NCBI GenBank assembly: GCA_902800345.1
Contig: CADCDO010000001.1
Coordinates: forward strand, 62,001 to 126,000
DNA from: Fibrobacter succinogenes
Lineage (GTDB): Bacteria; Fibrobacterota; Fibrobacteria; Fibrobacterales; Fibrobacteraceae
Direction of reading: 5' to 3'
DNA length: 64,000 nucleotides
The translations under genes were made by a program, and so were the position numbers. Shown piece by piece: positions 1 through 7,942 of the stretch. The first letter of the stretch is position 1. Every line of letters starts with the position of its first letter. Below the pieces are notes generated by a model, which did no database searches, had not been told where the DNA came from, and was given only the letters and a program-made list of their open reading frames with translations.

Positions 1-561
1 GGGTCCCCCGACAGTCAAGTGAGCCTCGGTCAACGCAAGCTTACCCGACGCAAGCTTTTTGACGAGACCGACCTCCTTCAAAGTTTCAATAGCTTCGAGA
101 GCCTGCTCCTCGGTAATCGGCGGACAGATATCCTTGGCGATACGCTTGACGTTCACCACCCCACCGTTCAATTCCAGGTAGGCGCGTACCGCAGGAATCC
201 ACCAGTTTTCGAGAAGTTTAAGTTCGGCGGCTTGCAAAGAATGACGCTCCACGTCACGGAGCGAGAGGGCTTTCGCCATCAGTTCTTCGCGCTTGGTCTT
301 ATCCTTGCTGACAGCAGCAGAATAGAGGAGGTCGAAGTATTCGGCCTCGCGACCAGCCAGCGCAAGGATTTCCTTAGCCGCAGGTAATGCATGAGCAGGC
401 AGATGCTGCTTTTTTTGCAATACCCGATAGAGATAGCTGGAGTCAAGCCCTAGCTTATCACCCATCATGCGGTAGCTGTAGAAGGGCATCTCGACCTTGC
501 GCCTGTCGTAGAATTCCTTCAAGAAGTCGCGGTAGTCCGCTATGTCAGAAAAAGTAACCAT
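1..561 (-). CDS. TIGR02147 family protein (DUF4423), 3' part cut by the window edge
   Basis: 187 codons are visible from an ATG at 561 and the frame is still open at base 1, so the C-terminal third or so is missing (family members are about 270-290 aa). The start reads MVTFSDIADYRDFLKEFYDR and continues with a Y-Y-R-x-G-x-K-x-G-like block (SYRMMGDKLGLDSSYLYRVL), the usual N-terminal pattern of TIGR02147 proteins and alignable with the second member at 25605. That block resembles a helix-turn-helix. The family is abundant in Fibrobacter and has no established biochemical role; a cytoplasmic regulatory role is inference. A closely overlapping ATG at 568 is out of frame. Upstream lies a long gap with duplicated ACGT-palindrome modules that could be its control region. 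Confidence 0.8.
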   Translation of the reverse strand, partial: MVTFSDIADYRDFLKEFYDRRKVEMPFYSYRMMGDKLGLDSSYLYRVLQKKQHLPAHALPAAKEILALAGREAEYFDLLYSAAVSKDKTKREELMAKALSLRDVERHSLQAAELKLLENWWIPAVRAYLELNGGVVNVKRIAKDICPPITEEQALEAIETLKEVGLVKKLASGKLALTEAHLTVGGP

Positions 562-708
562 CAATCATAAAATATTTAAAACATAGCACATTTACCGAAC
601 CATGTAAACATTTGGTATGGATTTTTTGTCAATGGGCGGCGCCGAAGGCGCAGTGGTTGGTGGTTAGTTATAAATGCGAAAAAAGGTGTTTTTGGGGAAA
701 ATGGCGAA

Positions 709-942
709 ATTTACGTCAATTCAGCCTAGTTTTTGGCGTTTTTACGTAAAAATTTTACGTTGTATAAAACATTTTTGACTTTTTTCCCCATTTCGTCTTC
801 TTTTTCGTAGAAAAAAGGGCGTTTTATCAAGAAACCGACCCCACGCGGGGTGTGAAAATGTGCTTTTTCAAAGAAAAGTGCTTACTTTGTCACAAAAATT
901 ACGTCAATAATAAAAGTTTTTCATCGTTTTTTACGTAAAAAA
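709..942. repeat. Duplicated TTACGTCAAT / ACGT-palindrome module
   Basis: TTACGTCAAT occurs at 711-720 and 899-908. In both copies a perfect palindrome centred on ACGT begins exactly 28 bases after the start of that box: TTTTTACGTAAAAA at 739-752 and TTTTTTACGTAAAAAA at 927-942. The spacer between box and palindrome is T-rich but not conserved, so box, spacing and palindrome are conserved while the rest has drifted. This suggests protein binding sites upstream of the TIGR02147 gene at 561, although the distance to that gene (about 150-380 bp) is large. Confidence 0.6.
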
Positions 943-1030
943 TGGCTATTTCACAATTTTTTGTTTTTCATTGCACTAATTAATTTATTTAAAACCAATG
1001 CAGTTTATACAAATACACCTCCCCTCCCAC

Positions 1031-1056
1031 AAAAAAAGTCCGCACACGGCGGACTT
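1031..1056 (-). terminator. Rho-independent terminator downstream of the FKBP gene
   Basis: Read on the minus strand, AAGTCCGC pairs with GCGGACTT across a short loop and is followed directly by seven T residues. It lies about 300 bp beyond the FKBP stop, with the dispersed repeat in between, so that repeat would be part of the FKBP 3' untranslated RNA. Confidence 0.7.
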
Positions 1057-1073
1057 GTCTATATAACCAAGAC

Positions 1074-1190
1074 TTCACTGGATTGGGCTAAAGCCCCAAC
1101 TCTTTGGCTCGATTATAAAAATGAGTAAACTCATTTTTGCAACGCTCGCCTTCTGAGTTGTCTTCACGGCTAATGCCGTTCAGGATGACG
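1074..1190 (-). repeat. Dispersed repeat, copy 1 (partner at 10703-10816)
   Basis: About 117 bp matching 10703-10816 closely from TTCACTGGATTGGGCT through ATGACG. Both copies sit 3' of a minus-strand gene, in the same orientation, and are followed by an intrinsic terminator. Internal hairpins are GGGCT-AA-AGCCC, an AAAAATGA/TCATTTTT stem, and a variable stem (ACGGC/GCCGT here, GGGC/GCCC in the partner) whose sequence differs but pairing is kept. Read on the minus strand, both copies end with the same potential peptide tail FYNRAKELGL and a stop. Confidence 0.75.
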
Positions 1191-1355
1191 TATTCCAACA
1201 GCCTACTTCCTACTGCGCCGAAGACGCCCCTTTGGACTTTCGTTTCACTCAAGTCCCAACCAATCGGCTCGGCCATGCCCAACTTCGTTGGTCGCGTCTC
1301 TCACCTTTATTGGTTGTCGTCTATCGTCTACAGCCCGCACAGCGGGCGTTCTAAC

Positions 1356-2546
1356 TTACTCTTCCCCGAGGTATTCCACAGCGAAGATGAGCGTTGCGCC
1401 GCCAGGAATCGGGCCTGCGCCGCGGCTGCCATAGCCAAGGCCAGGCGGCACCACGAGGATTCTCTTTTCGCCGGGGAGCATGCCCTGCACGCCGAGTTCC
1501 CAGCCACGGATTACGTTGCCTGAACCGAGTTCAAACGCAAACGGCTGACCGCGATCGCGGGAACTGTCGAACTTGTAGCCGTTCACCATCCATCCTGTAT
1601 AATGCACGATGGCACGGTGCCCGGAACGAGCCGGTTCGCCCTCGCCCGCCTTCACGATAGCATAACGCAAACCTTCGGGGCCGTTCTCGTACTTGAGGAG
1701 CGTCGTATCCGGGAAAAAGTCCATTTTCTGCGCGAGTTCCGGGTCCACATCCGTCGAAACCATCTCGACGCGGAACACGAGCGTGGAATTCGGCGGAATC
1801 ATCGAGAACGCCGTAGCGCCATAGCCCATCGCAGGCGAAACGCGCAACCAGCGCACGCCACCTTCGCGCATGCCTTCGAGACCCGTTTCCCAGCCCTTGA
1901 TCATCTTGCCGGCGCCCATAATCGTTTCAAGCGGTTTGCCCAGATCCTTGGAACTGCCGAACTTGCGGCCCGACAAAAGCCAGCCTGTATAATGAACCTT
2001 GATTATGTTACCTGCAGCATTCAACTTGCCGCTGCCGGCCTTCTCGTCATAGACCTTGAGCCCACGGCCCATGTCGCGCCACTTGAGCTTTTCCACGTCC
2101 GCAGGGAATTTGTCTGCTTCGAGCGGTTTGTCTGCATGAACAAGTTCAACAACGAACATCAAGTCGCTGTTCGCCGGGATGCCTTCGAGAGAGTTATCGC
2201 CATACGCCATCACCGACGGCACGGAGAGCTTGCGGATTTCGCCCACCTTCATGCCCACGAGACCCTTGTCCCAGCCTTCAATCACCTGACCTACGCCAAT
2301 AGTGAATTCGAGGGGCGAACCGCTATAGTAAGAATTCGCAAAATAAGGAGCTTCAACAGTAGAATCTGTAGCCGCCTGGTTTACCGTTACGCTGTCCGTC
2401 GCCAGGTATCCTTTGTAATGAACTTTGATCAGTTGGCCCGCACGGATAGGCTCTCCATCACCATTCTTGACAATTTCGACCTTGAAAGGAACCGCCCAGA
2501 CAACACTACAGGCAAGTAACACAAGAAAAAACTTTAATTTTAGCAT
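1356..2546 (-). CDS. Exported FKBP-type peptidyl-prolyl isomerase with three FKBP domains
   Basis: 396 aa. Residues 1-18 form a signal peptide ending near VVWA, so the protein acts outside the cytoplasm. Three FKBP domains follow at about 23-137, 158-263 and 289-396. Domain 3 keeps the full FKBP12-like active-site set: the HYTGW strand, KFDSS (Phe and Asp), VIRGWE (Trp) and GLGYG (Tyr). Domain 2 has KFGSS, with Gly in place of Asp. Domain 1 has an insertion and no FDSS motif. Only the third domain therefore looks fully catalytic; the first two may bind substrate or be weakly active. The start is supported by a GGAGA ribosome site. The role is proline isomerisation during folding of exported proteins. 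It is divergent from the gene at 2619. Confidence 0.9.
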   Translation of the reverse strand: MLKLKFFLVLLACSVVWAVPFKVEIVKNGDGEPIRAGQLIKVHYKGYLATDSVTVNQAATDSTVEAPYFANSYYSGSPLEFTIGVGQVIEGWDKGLVGMKVGEIRKLSVPSVMAYGDNSLEGIPANSDLMFVVELVHADKPLEADKFPADVEKLKWRDMGRGLKVYDEKAGSGKLNAAGNIIKVHYTGWLLSGRKFGSSKDLGKPLETIMGAGKMIKGWETGLEGMREGGVRWLRVSPAMGYGATAFSMIPPNSTLVFRVEMVSTDVDPELAQKMDFFPDTTLLKYENGPEGLRYAIVKAGEGEPARSGHRAIVHYTGWMVNGYKFDSSRDRGQPFAFELGSGNVIRGWELGVQGMLPGEKRILVVPPGLGYGSRGAGPIPGGATLIFAVEYLGEE

Positions 2547-2618
2547 AATATCTCCTATCTTATAAAATAGAAAATGCTAGTTTTTGAGAGTAAAGATTTA
2601 TCGTAAACGGATTTAAAT

Positions 2619-3182
2619 ATGCTATCAATCATCATCGTCATTGCGATTGTGCTACTGTCCATCGTGCTCGCCGGCATCGGCATCTACGTAGGCACGCGCA
2701 ATTCAGACGAAAAAGAGGAACCCAAACCGGTCATCGACGTATCGGGGCAATACGCCGCCATCGGGCGCCCCGCACGCGAAACGATTACCGCCGTGAAACC
2801 TTCCGAAGCATCCATCAGGGCATGGCTCGAGACGCAGGACCTCACACCGGAACAAAGGCAATCTTACATCGAGCAATGGAACCGGACGCTCGAAGAAACA
2901 ATCAAGACAATTGACGAAGGGGACAAAGTTGGCATTGCCACTTACAGAATAGAGATTGGTCCCAAAGGCAAGAATTATTGTAAATTCGTCAGCGAAGAAA
3001 ATTTCATCACCCGCGAACAGATTCGCAATCACGCGGAAATTTTACCCCCCTATGTTTTAGGCTGTGACTGTAGGCTTTTACCGAAGCAGCCCTGGGAAAA
3101 CCCGAGTAAATCCGGATGGAAAGCTGTGATTCCGACACACGGAAACACCTATAACATCCCGGATTGGAGGCAACTTGCGTAA
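2619..3182 (+). CDS. Single-pass membrane protein of unknown function
   Basis: 187 aa. Residues 2-24 are a strongly hydrophobic helix (I/V/L-rich, ending GIYVGTRN) and the rest is soluble and charged, so it is probably an inner-membrane anchored protein. The tail contains a CDC motif (VLGCDCRLLPK) and no domain I recognise. Its stop codon overlaps the TTG start of the next gene by 8 bases, which implies translational coupling and suggests a shared role with the outer-membrane propeller/barrel protein. It is divergent from the FKBP gene across a 72-bp gap. Confidence 0.7.
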   Translation: MLSIIIVIAIVLLSIVLAGIGIYVGTRNSDEKEEPKPVIDVSGQYAAIGRPARETITAVKPSEASIRAWLETQDLTPEQRQSYIEQWNRTLEETIKTIDEGDKVGIATYRIEIGPKGKNYCKFVSEENFITREQIRNHAEILPPYVLGCDCRLLPKQPWENPSKSGWKAVIPTHGNTYNIPDWRQLA

Positions 3183-5343
3183 GTCATTATTATCTGCTAT
3201 CCTTTTGGCGCCTGCCATATCACTCGCTGCAGGTTCGGCAATTATCACCCTTCAAATGCCGGTTGGCGCCCGCCAGCTCGGTATGGGCGAAGTCGGAGCT
3301 GCCCTAGCCGACGATGCAACCGCCATGTACTACAACCCGGCCGGTCTTGCATTCGGACCTCTCGCCGACGAATGGCGCAGTTCCTATAGCGCTGACGCTA
3401 AAAAGACTCCTTTCTTCACCCACATGGCATCCCGCAGCAAGAACGGATTTTTCGACAAGAGCGAACTTTGGGCGGGCACTACGCAAGGCATTCTCAAGTT
3501 CGACGGCGAACAGTGGGTGAACTACTACTCCGTCACCTTGCAAGGCAACGCAAAGATTAAAGACGCCGTTCGAACCTATGTTGGCACAGAACGAGGACTC
3601 GACGAATACACCCGCATCGTAAAAGCTTTCAATGACGTGAAGAACGCCGACGACGAATCACACGTGGTCGAAGTCAAAATGCCCTGGGACCTGGTCGTGA
3701 AGGACACCATCACCGCCATTCTCTACGAAAGCCTTACCGAAAAACTCTGGGTCGGAACCCCCAAGGGACTTTTCCGTTTTGACGGCAAGGGCTGGAAAAC
3801 CTTCGATAAGGAACTCGGCGAACGCCGCGTGACGGCACTCGCCAAGCAAGGCGCCTCACTCTGGATCGGAACGGACAACGGACTTTTCGTCTATCGCAAC
3901 GGAGCCTTCGAACAGAAGGGCAAGGTTCTCCCGAGCCAAAAAATCAACGCCCTTGTCTGGTCCGAAAACCGCAAGGAACTTTTCGTGGCAGTCGATGGCG
4001 CAGGCGTGGCACGCCTCACCCCGAAGAAAAGCGCAAACGACAAGGACCGCTGGAGCCTGTTCAACCAAGAAGACGGCATCATGGACCTCTCCCCGACCGC
4101 ACTCGCCGTCGATAGCTCCGGTCACATTTGGGCAACCCACAAGGGCGGTCTCTCGCACTTTACGCTCCGCAAGTGGGAACAGGTGCAATTTGCAAACAAC
4201 AACGTGAACGACGTTTCCGTAGACCGCAAGGGCGCCATCTGGATTGCAACGGACCTCGGCGTATGGCGTCACATGCCGGACTACGCAACCGCCAGCGGAC
4301 GTAAGGCCGAACTCGAACGCAGCTCCAAGGAAGACCCAACGGTCACCAAGCGTGACGACGAATGGACGCACTACCACGAAGGCAACGGCCTTTCGACAAA
4401 CAAGGTCTGGGCAGTCCTTCCCGAAGGAAACGACGTCTGGTTCAGCACGGCGAACGGCATGGAACAATACAAAGACGCCGATTACCAGCTCACGGCCTTC
4501 TACGAGAAACTTTTGCCGGTTCTCAACATCCCGGACCTTTACCATCTCTTTGGAGGCATGACGATTCCGCTGAACGACTGGGGAACGCTCGGTTTTTCCG
4601 TGAATTTCGTTTCGTTCGGTTCGACAGTCGTTTCTGGTGATTTGGACGCCGAAGACCTCGTGGCCTACAACAGTTCCGAAATCGTCGGCGGTATCAGCTA
4701 CGGCACGCGCTTCCCGAACGACTGGGGCCTCGGTCTCTCCATCAAGTTCTTCTACTCCGACTTGAGTTCCGGCGCCGCTGCAGGCGAAGAAGAAGCGACC
4801 ACGTTCGGCTATGCATTCGATATCGGTGTCTTGAAGAAAAACTTCCTCGTCCCGAAGCTGAACATCGCGTTGGTTCTCGCCAACATCGGTCCGAGCGTCT
4901 ATTACGTCGATAAGACGATCGAAGACCCAATTCCGTTGACCTGGCGTTTCGGACTCTCTTATGAAATTCTCAGCATGGCCGACTACAAGTGGACAGTCGC
5001 ATTCGACTACAACCGCGAAGTCGTGTCTGACGACGACAACGGCGATCCGGAACCGTTCTACATCGCTTGCTGGAAATCGATCGTCAAGCCCGATGACCAA
5101 AACGTCAATTCATTCCTCCAGGGCGTATTCAACTTCGGTACGGAGTTCATTTATTCCAACACCATTGCTCTTCGTTTAGGTTATCTGTACGACCGCGTGG
5201 GCAAGCGTAACGAAGTCGATTTTGGCGTGGGCGTGATGCTCTCCGACGTTTTGCAGTTTGACTGGGCAACCATCAAGAACGTAGGCCGCGCAGACGGCGT
5301 TCGCGACGGCCAGATGCGTTTCGGCATGCTGTTCAAGTTCTAA
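3175..5343 (+). CDS. PorV/UPF0164-like outer-membrane barrel protein with inserted two-component-type beta-propeller
   Basis: 722 aa. The TTG start is chosen because GGATTGGAGG ends four bases upstream and the next residues (MRKSLLSAILLAPAISLAAG) are a good signal peptide. Residues 20-65 look like the start of a PorV/PorQ-type barrel (VGARQLGMGEVGAALADD, then YYNPAGL). Residues about 95-425 carry repeated propeller blades of the kind LWVGTPKGLFRFDG, SLWIGTDNGLFVYR, HIWATHKGGLSHF and IWIATDLGVW. The rest is barrel-like with alternating strands and ends in FGMLFKF. In related phyla PorV-type proteins work in protein secretion at the outer membrane. Here the propeller splits the barrel region, probably as an external or periplasmic module. 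The function is unproven. Confidence 0.75.
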   Translation: MRKSLLSAILLAPAISLAAGSAIITLQMPVGARQLGMGEVGAALADDATAMYYNPAGLAFGPLADEWRSSYSADAKKTPFFTHMASRSKNGFFDKSELWAGTTQGILKFDGEQWVNYYSVTLQGNAKIKDAVRTYVGTERGLDEYTRIVKAFNDVKNADDESHVVEVKMPWDLVVKDTITAILYESLTEKLWVGTPKGLFRFDGKGWKTFDKELGERRVTALAKQGASLWIGTDNGLFVYRNGAFEQKGKVLPSQKINALVWSENRKELFVAVDGAGVARLTPKKSANDKDRWSLFNQEDGIMDLSPTALAVDSSGHIWATHKGGLSHFTLRKWEQVQFANNNVNDVSVDRKGAIWIATDLGVWRHMPDYATASGRKAELERSSKEDPTVTKRDDEWTHYHEGNGLSTNKVWAVLPEGNDVWFSTANGMEQYKDADYQLTAFYEKLLPVLNIPDLYHLFGGMTIPLNDWGTLGFSVNFVSFGSTVVSGDLDAEDLVAYNSSEIVGGISYGTRFPNDWGLGLSIKFFYSDLSSGAAAGEEEATTFGYAFDIGVLKKNFLVPKLNIALVLANIGPSVYYVDKTIEDPIPLTWRFGLSYEILSMADYKWTVAFDYNREVVSDDDNGDPEPFYIACWKSIVKPDDQNVNSFLQGVFNFGTEFIYSNTIALRLGYLYDRVGKRNEVDFGVGVMLSDVLQFDWATIKNVGRADGVRDGQMRFGMLFKF

Positions 5344-5394
5344 GGCACAATGCGAAACGACTAGTTATTGGTAGATAAAAATCACGATTACAAG

Positions 5395-5426
5395 AAAAGC
5401 CGCAGTTCATCCCTGCGGCTTTTCAA
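5395..5426 (+). terminator. Rho-independent terminator after the propeller/barrel gene
   Basis: AAAAGCCGCAG and CTGCGGCTTTT form a perfect 11-bp stem with a 7-base loop. The A and T flanks make it usable in both directions, so it can also serve the convergent glutamine synthetase gene. Confidence 0.85.
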
Positions 5427-5465
5427 TTAGCCAACAACAATCAACAAATAACGACTGACCAATGA

Positions 5466-7583
5466 CTAATATATGAAAAGCATCTCTCTATACTTCGGTA
5501 AGGGCCAGAGTTCATCGGGCACGATTTTTTCGAGGCCGTCCACTTCCTTGCGGAGGGCGGCAATCGCGTCGACGATGCCTTCATGGAGTCCACCGAGCGA
5601 TTTTTCCATCGTCTCAATCGCAGCGATCAAACGAGTCATGCCCTCGCCAATGCTCTTGGCGTAACCGTCAAGTCCCGGGAAACCTTGATTCAAAGCCATC
5701 TCATTCGTCTTGAGAGCCTTGGAATAAGCTTCCACGACCTTCGGCAAGATAATGTTCTTTGCCATGTCGCGGGCGATTTCACCTTCGATGTGAATACGCT
5801 TGTGGTAATCTTCGCTGTTCACTTCGTAACGAGAAACCATTTCGGCTCGGTTCATCACGCCATACTTTTCGAAGAGGGCAATGTTTTCTTCCTTCGTCAA
5901 AGCCTGCAAAGCTTCCATCGAAGTGCGGATATTCGGGAGGCCGCGTTTTTCGGCTTCCTTCACCCATTCTTCGGTATAGCCGTTTCCGTTGTACAAAATG
6001 CGTTTGTGTTCCTTCACGATCTTTTGCAGAATCTTCTGTAGACCCGTGTGGAAATTCTTGTCGTCCAGCTTTTCGAGTTGTTCCGAAATCATGTCAAACG
6101 CTTCGGCTACGATTGTATTCAAGACGACGTTCGGTTCTGAACAGCTTTGGCTAGAACCCGGAGCACGGAACTCGAACTTGTTGCCCGTAAACGCAAACGG
6201 AGATGTTCTGTTGCGGTCCGTTGCGTCACGCGGGAGCGGCGGGAGCATATCGGAACCGAGCTTCATGGCGCCAGCTTGCTTGCTGGATTTGGGCACGCCT
6301 TGTTCGAGCTGTTCAATCACGTCGGTGAGCTGATCCCCGAGGTAAATGGAAATGATTGCCGGAGGAGCTTCGTGGGCGCCAAGACGATGGTCGTTACCGG
6401 CACCGGCGCAAGTCATGCGGAGCAAATCGGCATGTGTATCGACAGCATACATAATCGCGCAAATCGCAGTGAGGAATACCGCGTTCTGGTGCGGGTCCTT
6501 GCCCGGATTGAGCAAGTTACCCTTGCCGTAAGAAAGGCTCCAGTTGTTATGCTTGCCGGAACCGTTCACGCCGGCAAACGGCTTTTCGTGCAACAGGCAA
6601 ACAAGACCGTAGCGGTCCGCCACGTTGCGGAGCGTTTCCATCACGAGCATGTTGTGGTCGCAAGCGAGGTTCACTTCTTCAAAGAGCGGAGCAAGTTCGA
6701 ACTGAGCCGGAGCCACTTCGTTGTGGCGGGTCTTAGCAGGAATGCCAAGCTTCCACAGTTCCTTTTCCACATCGTTCATAAAGTTCAAGATGCGGCTCGG
6801 GATGCTGCCGAAGTAATGGTCATTCATTTGCTGGTGCTTCGCAGGCGTTGCACCGAAAATCGTGCGACCGGCTTGATACAAGTCCGGACGTTGCAGATAA
6901 AATCTCTTGTCGATGAGGAAATATTCCTGTTCGGCGCCAAGCGTAACGGTAGTCTTTTTCGGACCGGCCTTGAAGCAAGTCATGAGGCGGCGAGTCGACT
7001 TCGAAAGAGCCTGCAAGCTGCGGAGAAGCGGGGTTTTCTTGTCAAGCGCTTCGCCCGTATAGCTGCAGAACGCCGTCGGAATGCAGAGCGTGGCACCATT
7101 ACCGTGACGCTTGATGAACGCAGGAGAAGTCGGATCCCAGGCCGTATAGCCGCGAGCTTCGAACGTAGAACGGAGTCCACCGCTCGGGAAACTCGAAGCA
7201 TCCGGTTCACCGACAATCAGGTTCTTGCCGCTGAACGTCATAATCGCCTTGCAACCGGACGGTTCAAGGAAGCTGTCGTGTTTCTCGGCAGTCGAACCCG
7301 TCAAAGGCTGGAACCAGTGCGTAAAATGCGTTGCGCCGCGATCCATGGCCCAACGTTTCATGGCGTGAGCGACATCGCCGGCAATACTCGGGTCCAACGC
7401 AATCCCTTCGTCGATCGTTGCAAGCAACTTCTCACAAATGTCCTTCGGGAGATAAGTGCGCATGGCGTCGGCGTTGAAAACGTCTTCGCCATAGAAATCG
7501 ACGTTCGCAGGAGCTGCAGGCATCACAGCACTCACCGGAGCTGTTGCGATATCGTAGATGGCCTTATTACGACTATTGTTCAT
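5466..7583 (-). CDS. glnN: Glutamine synthetase type III
   Basis: 705 aa, the usual length for GSIII (about 700-730 aa, against about 470 for GSI). It makes glutamine from glutamate, ammonia and ATP in the cytoplasm. Recognisable blocks include GAEQEYFLIDK near residue 220, ARFE-like APAQFELAP, NGSGKHNNWSLSYG, the AGNDHRLGAHEAPPA block and EFRAPGSSQS. The gene is transcribed away from a sigma-54 activator gene, with about 360 bp between the two starts, which fits nitrogen control. That gap contains an inverted dispersed repeat and two tandem 20-bp operator-like sites. No clear -24/-12 promoter was found by eye. The symbol follows common usage for GSIII. Confidence 0.95.
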   Translation of the reverse strand: MNNSRNKAIYDIATAPVSAVMPAAPANVDFYGEDVFNADAMRTYLPKDICEKLLATIDEGIALDPSIAGDVAHAMKRWAMDRGATHFTHWFQPLTGSTAEKHDSFLEPSGCKAIMTFSGKNLIVGEPDASSFPSGGLRSTFEARGYTAWDPTSPAFIKRHGNGATLCIPTAFCSYTGEALDKKTPLLRSLQALSKSTRRLMTCFKAGPKKTTVTLGAEQEYFLIDKRFYLQRPDLYQAGRTIFGATPAKHQQMNDHYFGSIPSRILNFMNDVEKELWKLGIPAKTRHNEVAPAQFELAPLFEEVNLACDHNMLVMETLRNVADRYGLVCLLHEKPFAGVNGSGKHNNWSLSYGKGNLLNPGKDPHQNAVFLTAICAIMYAVDTHADLLRMTCAGAGNDHRLGAHEAPPAIISIYLGDQLTDVIEQLEQGVPKSSKQAGAMKLGSDMLPPLPRDATDRNRTSPFAFTGNKFEFRAPGSSQSCSEPNVVLNTIVAEAFDMISEQLEKLDDKNFHTGLQKILQKIVKEHKRILYNGNGYTEEWVKEAEKRGLPNIRTSMEALQALTKEENIALFEKYGVMNRAEMVSRYEVNSEDYHKRIHIEGEIARDMAKNIILPKVVEAYSKALKTNEMALNQGFPGLDGYAKSIGEGMTRLIAAIETMEKSLGGLHEGIVDAIAALRKEVDGLEKIVPDELWPLPKYREMLFIY

Positions 7584-7618
7584 TTTTTACCAGTCTTTTT
7601 TAAAAGTTATTACCCACA

Positions 7619-7693
7619 CGTCATGCTGAGAAAAACGAAGCATCCAGTGCTGTTCTACAATTTTCTGGATCCTTCACTTCGTTCAGGATGACG
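7619..7693. repeat. Inverted-repeat element between glnN and the sigma-54 activator
   Basis: Arms of about 29 bases at 7619-7647 and 7664-7693 are imperfect reverse complements (CGTCATGCTGAG... against ...CTTCGTTCAGGATGACG), with a 16-base spacer. The same GTCATCCTGA/GGATCC-type sequence recurs in pieces in other gaps of this window (near 10590, 17146, 31830 and 61500). It is probably a short non-coding, hairpin-forming dispersed element. It lies about 35 bp upstream of the glnN start and would be transcribed as leader if the promoter is further upstream. Confidence 0.6.
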
Positions 7694-7790
7694 GCAAACG
7701 GCTTTATTACCGACCTTTTGTTTAGTTGCAACAAAATTAGCAACGAAAATTGAGCTTTGCACTGTACAAAATCGCCTATTTTTCGCCCAT

Positions 7791-7839
7791 TTTATTACAT
7801 TTTTGTAAAAATTAATCAATTTATTACACTTTTGTAAAA
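7791..7839. promoter_or_regulatory. Two tandem 20-bp operator-like sites between glnN and its neighbour
   Basis: TTTATTACATTTTTGTAAAA (7791-7810) and TTTATTACACTTTTGTAAAA (7820-7839) differ by one base, and their starts are 29 bp apart. Each contains the dyad TTACA-N4-TGTAA, a form typical of dimeric regulator sites. They lie about 105 bp upstream of the sigma-54 activator gene and about 210 bp upstream of glnN. The binding protein is unknown. Confidence 0.55.
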
Positions 7840-7942
7840 CAACACAACAATTATTTGCTATATTAACACCGTTCATCTCTCCTAGAGCTGCGTCGGGTCG
7901 CAAAGACGGCTCGGCGCAGCAACAGAGACGCCCCTAAAAAAA

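Larger units (their letters stand above)
562..1355. other. 794-bp gene-free region with repeats and a terminator
   Basis: No convincing gene is seen. It holds, from left to right: a small hairpin with a GTGGTT-type repeat near 640-680, two copies of a TTACGTCAAT plus ACGT-palindrome module (709-942), a short ACCCC/GGGGT hairpin at 838-851, an intrinsic terminator on the minus strand (1031-1056), a dispersed 117-bp repeat (1074-1190), and a hairpin GCCCGC-ACA-GCGGGC near 1333-1347. A minus-strand 64-codon ORF (1088-1282) crosses the repeat and is not accepted as a gene here. Confidence 0.7.

Noticed and set aside
1088..1282. 64-codon minus-strand ORF in the 1074-1190 repeat region
   Set aside because: It runs through a dispersed repeat; the partner copy at 10703 has a TAG in the same frame, so a longer protein is not conserved. 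The tail is noted as a finding instead.
3856..5100. 414-codon minus-strand ORF inside the propeller/barrel gene
   Set aside because: It is the mirror of a well-supported gene, has no family motifs and starts without a ribosome site. Codon bias of the plus-strand gene keeps the opposite frame open.
6147..7691. 514-codon plus-strand ORF across glnN
   Set aside because: It lies fully opposite glutamine synthetase, reads basic low-complexity sequence and has no recognisable domain.
7584..7942. Sigma-54 promoter (-24/-12) for glnN or the activator
   Set aside because: I looked for TGGC-N8-TTGC in both directions and found no convincing match.
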